Source: Mycolicibacterium madagascariense (lineage in GTDB: Bacteria; Actinomycetota; Actinomycetes; Mycobacteriales; Mycobacteriaceae). Taken from it: a DNA stretch of 64,000 bases. The DNA lies in the NCBI RefSeq assembly GCF_010729665.1, contig NZ_AP022610.1:4960001-5024000 (forward strand), written 5' to 3'. Positions 10,016-19,167 of the stretch are shown here, piece by piece. Made by a program: the position numbers and the translations under genes. Under the pieces are notes generated by a model. It did no database searches. It was not told the origin of the DNA and saw only the letters and a list, made by a program, of their open reading frames with translations. The first letter of the stretch is position 1, and the number at the start of each line of letters is the position of its first letter.

Positions 10016-11464
10016 TCAGCCCACGGCGGCGGGCACGTCCGCGGCGGCCACGTCCGCGATCCGCGGCAGCTGCACGGTGAACCGGCAGCCGGACCCCGGC
10101 GCCGTCGTGACGCCGACCGTGCCGCCATGGGCGCTCACCAGCGAGTCGACGATGGACAGCCCCAGCCCCGAGCCACCGCTGGTGCGCGCCCGCGAGGAGT
10201 CGGTCCGGTAGAACCGTTCGAAGATGCGGTGGGCGTCGTCGCGGCTCATGCCCGGCCCCTCGTCGCACACCTCGAGGATCGCGTGGTCCTCCTCGGTGCC
10301 GACGCGGATCGAGATGCTCGCGGTCTCCGGGGTGTGCTGCAGTGCGTTCGCCACCAGGTTGCCCAGCACCTGCCGCAACCGCGCCTCGTCCCCGACGACC
10401 TCGGGGATGCCCGGCCCGTCGAACACCTCCATCGTGATGCTGCGCTTCGGCGCGATCGAGCGGGCGTCGTGCACGGCGTCGCTCGCCAGCGCCAGCAGAT
10501 CGACTCGGCGTTGCTCCAGTGGCCGCTGCGCGTCCAGGCGGGCCAGTAGCAGCAGATCCTCGACCAGCAGACCCATGCGCTGCGACTCGCTCTCGATGCG
10601 ACTCATCAGCAGCTCGACGTCGCGCGCGGCACCCTGGCGGTACAGCTCGGCGAAGCCGCGGATGGTCGTCAGCGGGGTGCGCAGTTCGTGGCTCGCGTCG
10701 GTGATGAAGCGCCGCATCCGGTCCTCGGACGTGCGCGCCTGTTCCGCCGACGCCTCGGACGAGGCGACCGCGCGCTGGATCTGGGCGAGCATGCCGTTCA
10801 GCGCGAGGGACAGCCGGCCGACCTCGGTGCGCGAATCACGTTGCGGGATGCGGCGATCGAGCTCGCCGGCGGCGATCGCCGCAGCGGTCTGCTCGACTTC
10901 GACCAGGGGACGCAGGCTGCGGTGCACCACGGCAAAGCCCGCGATGCCGAGCACCAGCAGCACCGCGACGCCGATGCCCACCTGCGACCACGTCAGGGCC
11001 CGCACGGTCGACGACACGTCGGACAGGTCGATCGCCACGGTGGTCAGTTCGCCGTGCAGACCCCGCACCGTCATCGCCCGCCACTGGACGTTCGAATGGT
11101 CGATGGACCCCACGGTGACCGGGACGGGACCGACGTCGTTGCTATCGGGCAGTGCGGGCTCGGCCTCGCGGTCGTTGACCGCCATCCAGATGCGGCCGTC
11201 GGAGTCGATGCCCCTGACGTAGAAGTTCGACGGTGGCCGCGCCGGGTTCGGATCCTCGATCGGGGTGGTGGGCATGCGGCGCGGCGCCTGCGCCCAGCCC
11301 CGCGAGGCGTCGAGCAGTGTCTCGTCGACGCGGTTTATCAGGCTGTGCCGCATGATCGAGGTGACGGCGATCCCGGAGGCGAGCAAACCGCAGGCCACCA
11401 GCACCAGGGTCGCTGCGACCAGCCCCACCCGAAGGGGGATGCCGCGCGCACGCAAACCTGCCAT
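10016..11464 (-). CDS. phoR: Sensor histidine kinase PhoR
   Basis: 482 residues from the ATG at 11464, which aligns with known PhoR starts; an ATG at 11512, nine bases after phoP, is an alternative. Transmembrane helices lie at about 11-35 and 159-182 with a periplasmic sensor loop between. A HAMP domain follows (about 183-235), then the dimerisation helix ITDASHELRTPLTTIRGFAE with phospho-acceptor His259, and the ATPase domain (NLVANALQHTP, DEGPGMS, GGSGLGLSIV). PhoR phosphorylates PhoP; in mycobacteria the pair responds to acid and related envelope stress and controls lipid and secretion genes. It lies downstream of phoP in one operon. Confidence 0.97.
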   Translation of the reverse strand: MAGLRARGIPLRVGLVAATLVLVACGLLASGIAVTSIMRHSLINRVDETLLDASRGWAQAPRRMPTTPIEDPNPARPPSNFYVRGIDSDGRIWMAVNDREAEPALPDSNDVGPVPVTVGSIDHSNVQWRAMTVRGLHGELTTVAIDLSDVSSTVRALTWSQVGIGVAVLLVLGIAGFAVVHRSLRPLVEVEQTAAAIAAGELDRRIPQRDSRTEVGRLSLALNGMLAQIQRAVASSEASAEQARTSEDRMRRFITDASHELRTPLTTIRGFAELYRQGAARDVELLMSRIESESQRMGLLVEDLLLLARLDAQRPLEQRRVDLLALASDAVHDARSIAPKRSITMEVFDGPGIPEVVGDEARLRQVLGNLVANALQHTPETASISIRVGTEEDHAILEVCDEGPGMSRDDAHRIFERFYRTDSSRARTSGGSGLGLSIVDSLVSAHGGTVGVTTAPGSGCRFTVQLPRIADVAAADVPAAVG

Positions 11465-11521
11465 TCCCCCATTGTGCAAAAAGCGAGGCCGTTGCCGAGC
11501 GATCTCGCGCATCCAGGGTGC

Positions 11522-12241
11522 TTAGCGCGGCTCGCGCAGCACGTAGCCCACCCCGCGCAGCGTGTGCAGCAGCCGCTTCTCGCCGGTGTCGATCTTGCGG
11601 CGAAGGTACGACACGTAGGACTCGACGACGTTGACGTCGCCCCCGAAGTCGTAGCGCCAGACGTGGTCGAGGATCTTCGGCTTGGACAGCACCGTGCCCG
11701 CGTTGATGATGAAGTACCGCAGCAGGGTGAACTCGGTCGGCGACAGCGACACGGGTTCGCCGGCCTTCCACACCTCGTGGGTGTCCTCGTCGAGTTCGAT
11801 GTCGGCGAAGGTCAGCCGCGCACTGCGGGGCTCCTCCACGCCGCGGCCGGACCGCCGCAGGATGACGCGCAGCCGCGCCACCACCTCTTCGAGGCTGAAC
11901 GGCTTGGTGACGTAGTCGTCGCCGCCGAGCGTGAGGCCGGCGATCTTGTCCTGCAGCGAGTCGCGCGCGGTGAGGAACAGCGCAGGCGAGTCGATGCCGT
12001 CGGCGCGCAGCCGACGCAGCACGCCGAAGCCGTCCATGCCCGGCATCATGACGTCGAGGATCACGGCATCGGGGCGGACCTCGCGCGCCTTGTCCAGTGC
12101 GGCAGGCCCGCTCGACGCGGTGTGCACCTCGAAGCCCTGGAACTTCAGGCTCACCGAGAGCAGCTCGACGATGTTCGTTTCGTCGTCGACGACGAGCACG
12201 CGCGCTTCTGGGACCGATTCCGTGCTTGCAGCCATGGCCAT
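11522..12241 (-). CDS. phoP: Response regulator PhoP
   Basis: 239 residues from the ATG at 12241; the frame is open up to a TTG at 12259, and GGAGG lies 11 bases before 12241. The receiver domain has acidic residues in VLVVDDE, phospho-acceptor Asp63 in ILDVMMPG and Lys113 in DDYVTKPFS. The OmpR-type winged helix follows, with LSPTEFTLLRYF, VESYVSYLRRKID and the end GVGYVLREPR, nearly identical to M. tuberculosis PhoP. It binds direct repeats and activates or represses genes for lipids, acid adaptation and secretion. A matching direct repeat at 12287-12304 suggests control of its own promoter. Confidence 0.98.
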   Translation of the reverse strand: MAMAASTESVPEARVLVVDDETNIVELLSVSLKFQGFEVHTASSGPAALDKAREVRPDAVILDVMMPGMDGFGVLRRLRADGIDSPALFLTARDSLQDKIAGLTLGGDDYVTKPFSLEEVVARLRVILRRSGRGVEEPRSARLTFADIELDEDTHEVWKAGEPVSLSPTEFTLLRYFIINAGTVLSKPKILDHVWRYDFGGDVNVVESYVSYLRRKIDTGEKRLLHTLRGVGYVLREPR

Positions 12242-12286
12242 GCCATCAATGTCCTCCAATTTCTGTCCATTGACGCTGCGGGGGGA

Positions 12287-12304
12287 CTGTGAGCTTCCTG
12301 TGAG
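12287..12304 (-). promoter_or_regulatory. PhoP-type direct-repeat box upstream of phoP
   Basis: CTGTGAG-N4-CTGTGAG on the plus strand, that is CTCACAG-N4-CTCACAG in the phoP direction, an 11-bp period. Known mycobacterial PhoP boxes are 7-bp direct repeats of TCACAGC type with four bases between. It starts 46 bases upstream of the phoP start. A third CTGTGAG at 12335-12341 lies nearer the divergent repeat-protein gene, so PhoP may act on both. Confidence 0.7.
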
Positions 12305-12362
12305 TCACTCCCGTGGCTATCTTCTCGCCGATTGCTGTGAGCCCCGCCATAGACTGAGCGCC

Positions 12363-13178
12363 ATGAACCTCGGCAGAGCGCTCGTCGACGCGGTCACCGC
12401 GCCGGTCCGCATCGGGCTGGCCGTTGCCGACGTGGGCCTCGGGATCGCCGGGGAGACGCTGCACGTCGTCCAGCGCGGAATCGGCGACGGCACGGTCCCC
12501 ACCGGGCGGTCCTCGTTCGCCCAGATGCTCGGCCTCGAAGAGGCGGTGGAGCGCGCCAATCGACTGGCCCACCTCATGGACGACGACGCCCCGCTCGGGC
12601 GCGCGCTGGCCCCCGACGGCCCCATCAACCGGTTGCTCCGCCCGGGCGGCATCGTCGATCAGCTCACCGCCGAGGGCGGACTGCTCGACCGGCTGACGGC
12701 GGAGAACGGACCCGTCGCCCGTGCCGTCGCCCCCGGCGGACTGATCGATCAGCTGACCTCGGAGGGTGGCCTCGCCGACCGGCTCACCACCGACGACGGC
12801 GCGATCTCCCGACTCATTGCGCCCGGCGGCCTGGCCGATCAACTCCTCGCCAACGACGGGCTCATCGAACGCGTGCTCCGCGAGGACGGCGTTGCCGACA
12901 AGCTGCTCTCCGAGGGCGGTCTGCTCGACACCCTGACCGCCGAGCAGGGGCCGCTGCTGAAACTCGCCGACGTTGCCGACACCCTCAACCGGCTCGCTCC
13001 CGGACTGGAGGCCCTGGCGCCGACGATCGACGCCCTGCACGAGGCCGTCATCACGCTCAGTCAGGTGGTCAACCCGTTGAGCAACATCGCGGGCCGCATT
13101 CCCCTGCCGCGGTCTCGCACACGTCGCCCCACGCCCCGGCCGGTGACCTCGCAGCGGATCGTGGACACCGACGAATGA
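12363..13178 (+). CDS. Decapeptide-repeat protein divergent from phoP
   Basis: 271 residues. The N-terminal 70 residues are amphipathic (LVDAVTAPVRIGLAVADVG). Residues 71-200 are 13 uninterrupted ten-residue repeats of the form L-x-x-x-G-x-(L/I/V)-x-(D/E/A)-(R/Q/K), for example LTAEGGLLDR, LTSEGGLADR and LIAPGGLADQ. A helical stretch follows and the C-terminus is basic (RSRTRRPTPRPVTS). No signal peptide is evident. A -10-like TAGACT at 12350-12355 lies seven bases before the ATG, suggesting a leaderless transcript. It occupies the place of Rv0756c in M. tuberculosis; function is unknown. The regular period suggests a solenoid or an extended surface-binding helix array. Confidence 0.85.
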   Translation: MNLGRALVDAVTAPVRIGLAVADVGLGIAGETLHVVQRGIGDGTVPTGRSSFAQMLGLEEAVERANRLAHLMDDDAPLGRALAPDGPINRLLRPGGIVDQLTAEGGLLDRLTAENGPVARAVAPGGLIDQLTSEGGLADRLTTDDGAISRLIAPGGLADQLLANDGLIERVLREDGVADKLLSEGGLLDTLTAEQGPLLKLADVADTLNRLAPGLEALAPTIDALHEAVITLSQVVNPLSNIAGRIPLPRSRTRRPTPRPVTSQRIVDTDE

Positions 13179-13183
13179 CCCGA

Positions 13184-13189
13184 TACGAT
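13184..13189 (+). promoter_or_regulatory. -10 element for tRNA-Thr
   Basis: TACGAT ends 10 bases before the first base of the tRNA and lies just after the stop of the repeat-protein gene, so the tRNA probably has its own promoter. Confidence 0.45.
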
Positions 13190-13199
13190 CCCTACCAGT

Positions 13200-13274
13200 G
13201 CCTCCTTAGCTCAGCGGTAGAGCAACGCTCTTGTAAAGCGTAGGTCGTCGGTTCAATCCCGACAGGGGGCTCCA
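13200..13274 (+). tRNA. tRNA-Thr (anticodon TGT)
   Basis: A complete cloverleaf: acceptor stem GCCTCCT (13200-13206) pairs with AGGGGGC with one G-U pair; D-arm AGCTCAGCGGTAGAGCA; anticodon stem ACGCT/AGCGT with loop CTTGTAA, anticodon TGT at 13232-13234; T-arm with GGTTCAATCC. The CCA end is encoded (13272-13274). It reads ACA threonine codons. Confidence 0.97.
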
Positions 13275-13285
13275 CCTCCGAGCAC

Positions 13286-13320
13286 GGGCATGCGCTGGCG
13301 CGCTACGCCGACGCATGCCC
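13286..13320. terminator. Hairpin between tRNA-Thr and the collagen-like gene
   Basis: GGGCATGCG (13286-13294) pairs perfectly with CGCATGCCC (13312-13320), and inner bases (GGCG/CGCC) can extend the stem. No T-run follows on either strand, as is common in mycobacteria. It sits between two convergent genes and probably ends both transcripts. Confidence 0.6.
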
Positions 13321-13332
13321 GATACCTCTTCT

Positions 13333-14160
13333 CTAGCGCTGCGACCCGCCACGCTCGGCGGGCAGCGGCGGCAATTGCGAGGTGTCACCCGGGTTGGGGT
13401 TGGCCGGCGGGCGCGCGGAAGAATCTCCCGGCGCGGCCGGGGCCGACCCGCCCGACGGCGGTGGCGGCGGGGCTTGCTCGCCTGCCCCGGGTCCGCCGGG
13501 TCCTTGACCGGGTCCGCCAGGTCCCTGACCGGGGCCTTGACCGGGGCCCTGACCGGGTCCGCCGGGGCCGCCGGGTCCTTGACCGGGCGGGGGAGGCGGC
13601 GGCCCGCCGGGCCCACCCGGTCCGCCGGGTCCACCAACTCCGGGTCCCCCGGGTCCGCCGAATCCGGGTCCACCGGACGGAGGTGGCGGCGGTCCACCGG
13701 GCCCACCCGGCCCACCGGGTCCACCGGGCCCACCCGGCCCGCCGAAACCGGGTCCGCCAGGTCCGCCGGGTCCGTGGGGTCCACCCGGGCCGCCGAAACC
13801 GGGCTGGTGCGCTCCCGGCGGCGGTGGCGGACCCTGGGGCCCGTATCCGGGGCCGAACCCGGGGTCCGGCTGGTCGACGGCCGCGGTGCCGACCGTCAAC
13901 GACATCATCGGGTGCGCGTCGACCGCCCAGCCGCCGAACAGGCCGACCACCAGACCGACGAGCGCAGACCCGACCGCCACCCCGACCGGGTGTTGGCGGG
14001 CGGGCGCGGTGACCGACTCCCACCGACCGCGTCGCCGCTCCGGCTCCACCTCCGGCTCGCGGGCCTGCGCCGGTTCTGCGGTTCCGTACAACTGGGCGGT
14101 GGGGGCTTCGTCGCCCTCCCTCTCACTCGAAACATCATGTGCTGCTTCGTCATTGCTCAT
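13333..14160 (-). CDS. Collagen-like Gly/Pro-rich single-pass membrane protein
   Basis: 275 residues from the ATG at 14160, preceded by GGGAG. Residues 1-57 are charged and hydrophilic with no signal peptide. One transmembrane helix (about 58-80, VGVAVGSALVGLVVGLFGGW) is followed by a long tail, about residues 98-235, of GPGGPGGP, GFGGPGG and GQGPGG repeats with PPPPP interruptions, ending in a Pro/Ala-rich segment. The topology would be cytoplasmic N-terminus with an external Gly/Pro tail. It is transcribed away from a response regulator 121 bases upstream whose partner kinase also has a Pro-rich external segment. Function is unknown; the low-complexity tail makes family assignment unsafe. 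Confidence 0.75.
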   Translation of the reverse strand: MSNDEAAHDVSSEREGDEAPTAQLYGTAEPAQAREPEVEPERRRGRWESVTAPARQHPVGVAVGSALVGLVVGLFGGWAVDAHPMMSLTVGTAAVDQPDPGFGPGYGPQGPPPPPGAHQPGFGGPGGPHGPGGPGGPGFGGPGGPGGPGGPGGPGGPPPPPSGGPGFGGPGGPGVGGPGGPGGPGGPPPPPPGQGPGGPGGPGQGPGQGPGQGPGGPGQGPGGPGAGEQAPPPPPSGGSAPAAPGDSSARPPANPNPGDTSQLPPLPAERGGSQR

Positions 14161-14280
14161 CAGCGACTCCCATTCTCTTCGTGTGCCGATGGCCGCGACG
14201 CTAATGACGGAGGGTGAAGCCAACCTGAAGCCCGCCACATCTTCAGACTGAGTTCAGGAGGGCCACGTCAGAATGGGTGC

Positions 14281-14975
<695 letters not shown>

Positions 14976-14979
<4 letters not shown>

Positions 14980-16463
14980 CCACGGGCACACCGACACCCA
15001 CGCCGTCACTGCGGCGACGCGTGATCCTCGGCGCCCTCGTCCTGCTGGCGGTGCTCTTGGTGTTGCTGGGCGTCGTGATCGACCTCCTGATCGGCGCCCA
15101 GGCCCGTCGCGACATGCACGACCGGATGATGGCGGGCGTCGCCCGGGCCAATGCCCTCGTGACCGCGGGGACCCCGCCGGCGCAGGTCGCGGCCGAACTC
15201 AACGGCGGCGGCATCAGGGCCCTGCTCGTCGCCCCGGACGGCAGCACCTACGGGGATCAGTCCGTGTCAACGGATCTCACCGACGGCGCCGTCGCGCCGC
15301 TGCCCCCACCACCCCCGCCACCGGAGCCCGGGGGACCCGAACCCGGCGGACCCGAACCCGGCGGACCTGGTCCCCCGCGGCCGCCGCCACCGCCTCCCGA
15401 CGCGAGCGCAACGGCCACGATCCGTCCCCTGCCCGGCGGCGGGAAGGTGATCCTGGTGGCCGACACCACGTCGACGACGAAACTGCTGCAGCAGCTTCGC
15501 ATCATCCTGGTCGCCTCGGGTCTCGCCGTGCTGGTGATCGCGGCGATCGGGGTGGCGCTGGTGGTCCGCGGCGCGATGGTGCCCCTGCACAGGCTCACCG
15601 GCGTCGCGGAGTCCATCACCGGCGGAGACCGCGGACGTCGCGTGCGCCCCGACCGTCCGAGCACCGAATTAGGCCGCGCCGCAACGGCTTTCGACACCAT
15701 GCTCGACGCCCTGGAGTCCTCGGAGAGCCGCGCCAGGACGGCCGCCGACACCGCCGCCAAGGCCGAATCCGCGACGCGGGCCTTCCTCGCCGACGCCGCG
15801 CACGAGCTGCGCACCCCGATCGCGGGCATACAGGCCGGCGCCGAGCTGATCGTGCAGGCGGCCAGCCAACGCGACGACGAGGAGGCCGCCGCCCAGCGGC
15901 ATCGCGCCGAACTGGTGCTCACCGAAGCCCGCCAGGCCGGCCGGCTCGTCGGCGACATGCTGGACCTCAGCCGCATCGACGCGGGGCTCCCCCTGGACCT
16001 GCAGCGGTGCGACCTCGTCGCGCTGGCCGAGGCCGAACGCGATCGCAGCGCGATGCTGGCGCCCGCGATCACCGTGCGACGCGTCGGCGTCCCGTCGCTG
16101 ACGATCACGGCGGATCCGAGCCGGATCGCGCAGATCCTCGCCAACGTGCTCGACAACGCCCGCCGCCACACCCCCGCCGGCGGCACCATCGACGTCGACG
16201 TGCAATCCGCCGCCGGGCGCGCCGAGGTGACCGTCACCGACACCGGACCCGGCGTGCCCGAGGGTCAGCGGTCGCGGATCTTCGAGCGACTGGTCCGCCT
16301 CGACGAGGCGCGGGCGCGCGACGGCGGCGGCGCCGGGCTCGGTCTGCCGATCGCCCGCGCGCTGGCCCGCGCCCACGGCGGCGACCTCGTCTGCGTCGCG
16401 CACGGCTCGGGCGCCCGGTTCCGGTTGTCGCTTCCGCTCGAGGGGACGCCGACCGCACGCTGA
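14976..16463 (+). CDS. Sensor histidine kinase with Pro-rich extracytoplasmic segment
   Basis: 495 residues from a GTG that overlaps the regulator stop (GTGA). Transmembrane helices lie at about residues 16-37 (VILGALVLLAVLLVLLGVVI) and 170-195. The external part contains a run of PPPPPPPEPGG and three PEPGG units before PRPPPPPP. A HAMP domain follows, then the dimerisation helix FLADAAHELRTPIAGIQAG with His276, and the ATPase domain (NVLDNARRHTP, DTGPGVPEG, GGAGLGLPIA). It should sense an envelope signal and phosphorylate the upstream regulator. The Pro-rich external segment is unusual and resembles the composition of the neighbouring Gly/Pro-rich protein. Confidence 0.93.
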
Positions 16464-16533
16464 CCCGCCGACATCGGCTCTCGCTGGTCCGTCCCGTCGG
16501 ACCGCTACACTCCCCCGGAGCGAAGGGGGCGCC

Positions 16534-16893
16534 GTGGCGGAGGCTGGATTCTGGATCGTCTGGGGCATCCCCACCCGCGGGCGCGAGCGTCGGGCGCTGG
16601 AGCTGCTCAAGACCTCGACCACGGGTTATCTCGACGAGCTGCGCCGCGACGGACGGATCGAACGCCACGACGCCGCGATCCTGCGCCCGCAGAGCACCGA
16701 ACTCGGCGGCTTCATCCTGATCCAGGGCAGCACCGAGCAGCTCGACGCGCTCCGGGAGGACGCGACGTTCCAGCAGTGGGTCACCCAGATCCAGCTGGTG
16801 GCCGACCGGGTGGGCATCGTCGACGCGTGGGTCAATAACGGCCTCCCGGAGGCTTACGCGCTCTACGATGAGGCCCTTCGCGCACTCGACTGA
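16534..16893 (+). CDS. Conserved small cytoplasmic protein of unknown function
   Basis: 119 residues from a GTG with a strong GAAGGGGG ribosome site; TACACT at 16504-16509 may be the -10 element. The order suggests beta-alpha-beta: AGFWIVWGIPTRGRERRALE, then GGFILIQGSTEQLDALRED and QIQLVADRVGIVDAWVN. The layout resembles dimeric alpha/beta-barrel or muconolactone-isomerase-like proteins, but no catalytic motif is evident. It stands between the kinase and the DUF4185 gene with its own apparent promoter. Function is not assigned. Confidence 0.75.
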   Translation: MAEAGFWIVWGIPTRGRERRALELLKTSTTGYLDELRRDGRIERHDAAILRPQSTELGGFILIQGSTEQLDALREDATFQQWVTQIQLVADRVGIVDAWVNNGLPEAYALYDEALRALD

Positions 16894-16991
16894 CGGTTCA
16901 GCCAGGCGTCGCCCGGTAACGCGCGGGGCACGTGTGGCGAAAGCTGCGAGTGGGGCGTGTCGACCCCGTTCCACCGTCAGAAGGGCCCTGC

Positions 16992-19157
16992 ATGGGAGCG
17001 TCCGCGTACATCGGTCGAGTGGGGACCCTGGCCGTCGCGCTGGGCGTGGGAACCGCGATCGCGACGGGATCCGGGGTGGCCGTCGCGGATTCCGCGTCGA
17101 GCCCCTCGGCCAGCTCGAGCACGTCGGACTCGAAGGCCGGCACCTCGGCCGGCTCGGACGCGAAGACCACGGGGGCGGACGCCTCGGCGTCGGGCACGGG
17201 CCAGGCCGCGAGCACCCCCGCCGAGTCGACCAGCAAGCCCGAGCCGACCACCAAGTCCGAGCCGACCACCAAGTCCGAGCCGACCACCAAGCCCGCATCC
17301 ACGCCAGGCGAGTCCACCCCGGCGCCCACCTCGTCGACCAATGCACCCGCGTCGAGCACCACCTCCACGACCGTCGGCGACGGCGTCGTGGTCAGCGCGC
17401 AAAGCACGACGGGGACGTCGGGAGCGGCGCCCAGCGCCACCCCAGACCCCACCCACGAGCCGACGCCCACGCCCACGCCCACGAAGGCAGCCGAGTCGAA
17501 GACCACCCACCCGACCGCCACCACGCCGGCGGCCACCACCCCCGCGGTCACCACCCCCGCAGTCACCGCAACGAAGACCACCGCGGCGTCGCCCTCGCCA
17601 ACCCCCAAGGTGCAGAACACGATTGCGGCCCAGTCCGCGGCCGCCGCCGACGTGGCCGTCGCCCAGTCGATCTCGATACCGACGGCCGCCGTCGTCCTCA
17701 CCCCCGCGCCGGCACCGAGGGTCGCGCTGCCGACCCCGCTCGAGGTCGTGCGCGGCGTCGTGTCCACGGTCGTGGGTTGGGCGCTGGGCCCGCTCCTCGG
17801 GTCGGGGCCCGCCGCGCCGCCCGCCCCGCCGCTGGCGTGGTCGCTACTGGCCTTCGCGCGGCGCGAGTTCGACGACTTCGTCACCGCGGTGACCGGCCGG
17901 ACCACCCAGGTGTCGGCGCCGACGCTGACGCTGGCCGCTGCGACGACCGCCCTGGCGCAGGCGGCGGTCAACCTGCCCGGCTTCCCGCTGCCGGGCGCGC
18001 AGTTGAGCCCATCGACGCAGTTCGTCCAGTGGCTCACCGGCAACTACCAGACCGGCAACCCGCTGATCGCGAACACGTTGAGCCGTTTCGGGATCGACGG
18101 CACCGACGTCGGCGTCACGTGGGACAACGGGATGGTCGACGATCCGAGCACGCCGTACGACGAGCACCAGGTGCTGATGGCGTTCGGCGACACGTTCAGC
18201 GGCCCGAACATGACCGGCAACTGGCGCTTCAACGTGCTGCTGCGCAGCGCCGACACCGATCTGTCCGACGGGGAGACCATCCCCAACGGAGAGTGGTTCA
18301 ACGGCAACATGTTTGGCGGTACCCCGCTGAGCAGCCCCACCACCGCCCGCCAGATCATCCACCCCGATGGCTTGCCCGCCGGCATCACGCTGATCCCGAC
18401 GGCGGGCGTCTCGATCCCCACGCCGGGCACCCAGTTCGGCGTCACCCAGTACCTGAACTTCATGTCGGTGACGAACTGGGGCGCCCCCGGCACGTGGACG
18501 ACGAACTACTCGGCGATCGCGTACTCGACCGACAACGGCGAGAACTGGACCGTCGCACCGTCGTCGGTCCGCTACAACGATCCCTTCAGCGGCAACGCCA
18601 AGTTCCAGCAGGGCGCCTTCGTCCGGCCCGGCGACGGCTACGTCTACAGCTACGGCACGCCGAACGGCCGCCAGGGCGCGGCCTACGTGTCCCGCGTCGC
18701 GGAGAAGGACATCCTCGACACGACCAAGTACGAGTACTACAACAAGGGCTCGGCGGGCGGCTGGTTCGGCATCGGCGCCGTCAAGGCGGGCTGGTACAAG
18801 AACCAGCCCGCGAAGGCGTCGGCGATGTTCGGCCAGAGCAGCGGCGCCTGCGGTGTCGCGACGCCGGGCACCCAGGTCAGCGAGATGTCGGTGCAGTACA
18901 ACAAGCTGCTGAACAAGTACGTGGTCCTCTACGGCGATCAGTTCAACAACATCGTCATGCGGACGTCGGACACCCCGCAGGGCACCTGGTCGGCGGCGAA
19001 GGTCCTGATGGCACAGCAGTCCGGCGGCATCTACGCCCCGATGATGCACCCGTGGTCCCCGTCCACGATGGGCACGGGCACCGACCTGTACTGGAACCTG
19101 TCGCTGTACTCGGAGTACAACGTCATGCTGATGAAGACCGATCTGACCAAGGTGTAG
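16992..19157 (+). CDS. Large secreted DUF4185-type protein with Ser/Thr/Pro stalk
   Basis: 721 residues from the ATG at 16992, preceded by AGAAGGG; an in-frame GTG at 16932 is less likely. A signal peptide (YIGRVGTLAVALGVGTAIA, cleavage near VAVADS) is followed by about 200 residues rich in Ser, Thr, Pro, Ala and Lys, including four TTKSEP/TTKPEP-like units and KAAESKTTHPT segments. A linker leads to a globular domain of about 400 residues with NGMVDDPSTPYDEHQVLMAF, GDTFSG, YSTDNGENW and MHPWSPSTMGTGTDLYWNLS, matching the DUF4185 beta-propeller-like family of mycobacteria. Such folds resemble glycan hydrolases or binding modules. It is probably an envelope-anchored or secreted polysaccharide-acting protein; activity is unproven. 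Confidence 0.85.
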   Translation: MGASAYIGRVGTLAVALGVGTAIATGSGVAVADSASSPSASSSTSDSKAGTSAGSDAKTTGADASASGTGQAASTPAESTSKPEPTTKSEPTTKSEPTTKPASTPGESTPAPTSSTNAPASSTTSTTVGDGVVVSAQSTTGTSGAAPSATPDPTHEPTPTPTPTKAAESKTTHPTATTPAATTPAVTTPAVTATKTTAASPSPTPKVQNTIAAQSAAAADVAVAQSISIPTAAVVLTPAPAPRVALPTPLEVVRGVVSTVVGWALGPLLGSGPAAPPAPPLAWSLLAFARREFDDFVTAVTGRTTQVSAPTLTLAAATTALAQAAVNLPGFPLPGAQLSPSTQFVQWLTGNYQTGNPLIANTLSRFGIDGTDVGVTWDNGMVDDPSTPYDEHQVLMAFGDTFSGPNMTGNWRFNVLLRSADTDLSDGETIPNGEWFNGNMFGGTPLSSPTTARQIIHPDGLPAGITLIPTAGVSIPTPGTQFGVTQYLNFMSVTNWGAPGTWTTNYSAIAYSTDNGENWTVAPSSVRYNDPFSGNAKFQQGAFVRPGDGYVYSYGTPNGRQGAAYVSRVAEKDILDTTKYEYYNKGSAGGWFGIGAVKAGWYKNQPAKASAMFGQSSGACGVATPGTQVSEMSVQYNKLLNKYVVLYGDQFNNIVMRTSDTPQGTWSAAKVLMAQQSGGIYAPMMHPWSPSTMGTGTDLYWNLSLYSEYNVMLMKTDLTKV

Positions 19158-19167
19158 GCGGCGAATC

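Noticed and set aside
13333..14160. PE_PGRS or PPE family gene
   Set aside because: Despite Gly richness there is no PE or PPE N-terminal domain; the protein has a cytoplasmic N-terminus, one helix and a Gly/Pro tail.
16932..16991. Upstream GTG start for the DUF4185 protein
   Set aside because: It would put 20 polar residues before the signal peptide; the ATG at 16992 has a better ribosome site and normal signal-peptide start.
17221..17300. CRISPR-like array in the DUF4185 stalk
   Set aside because: The short repeats are in-frame TTKSEP codons with no unique spacers.
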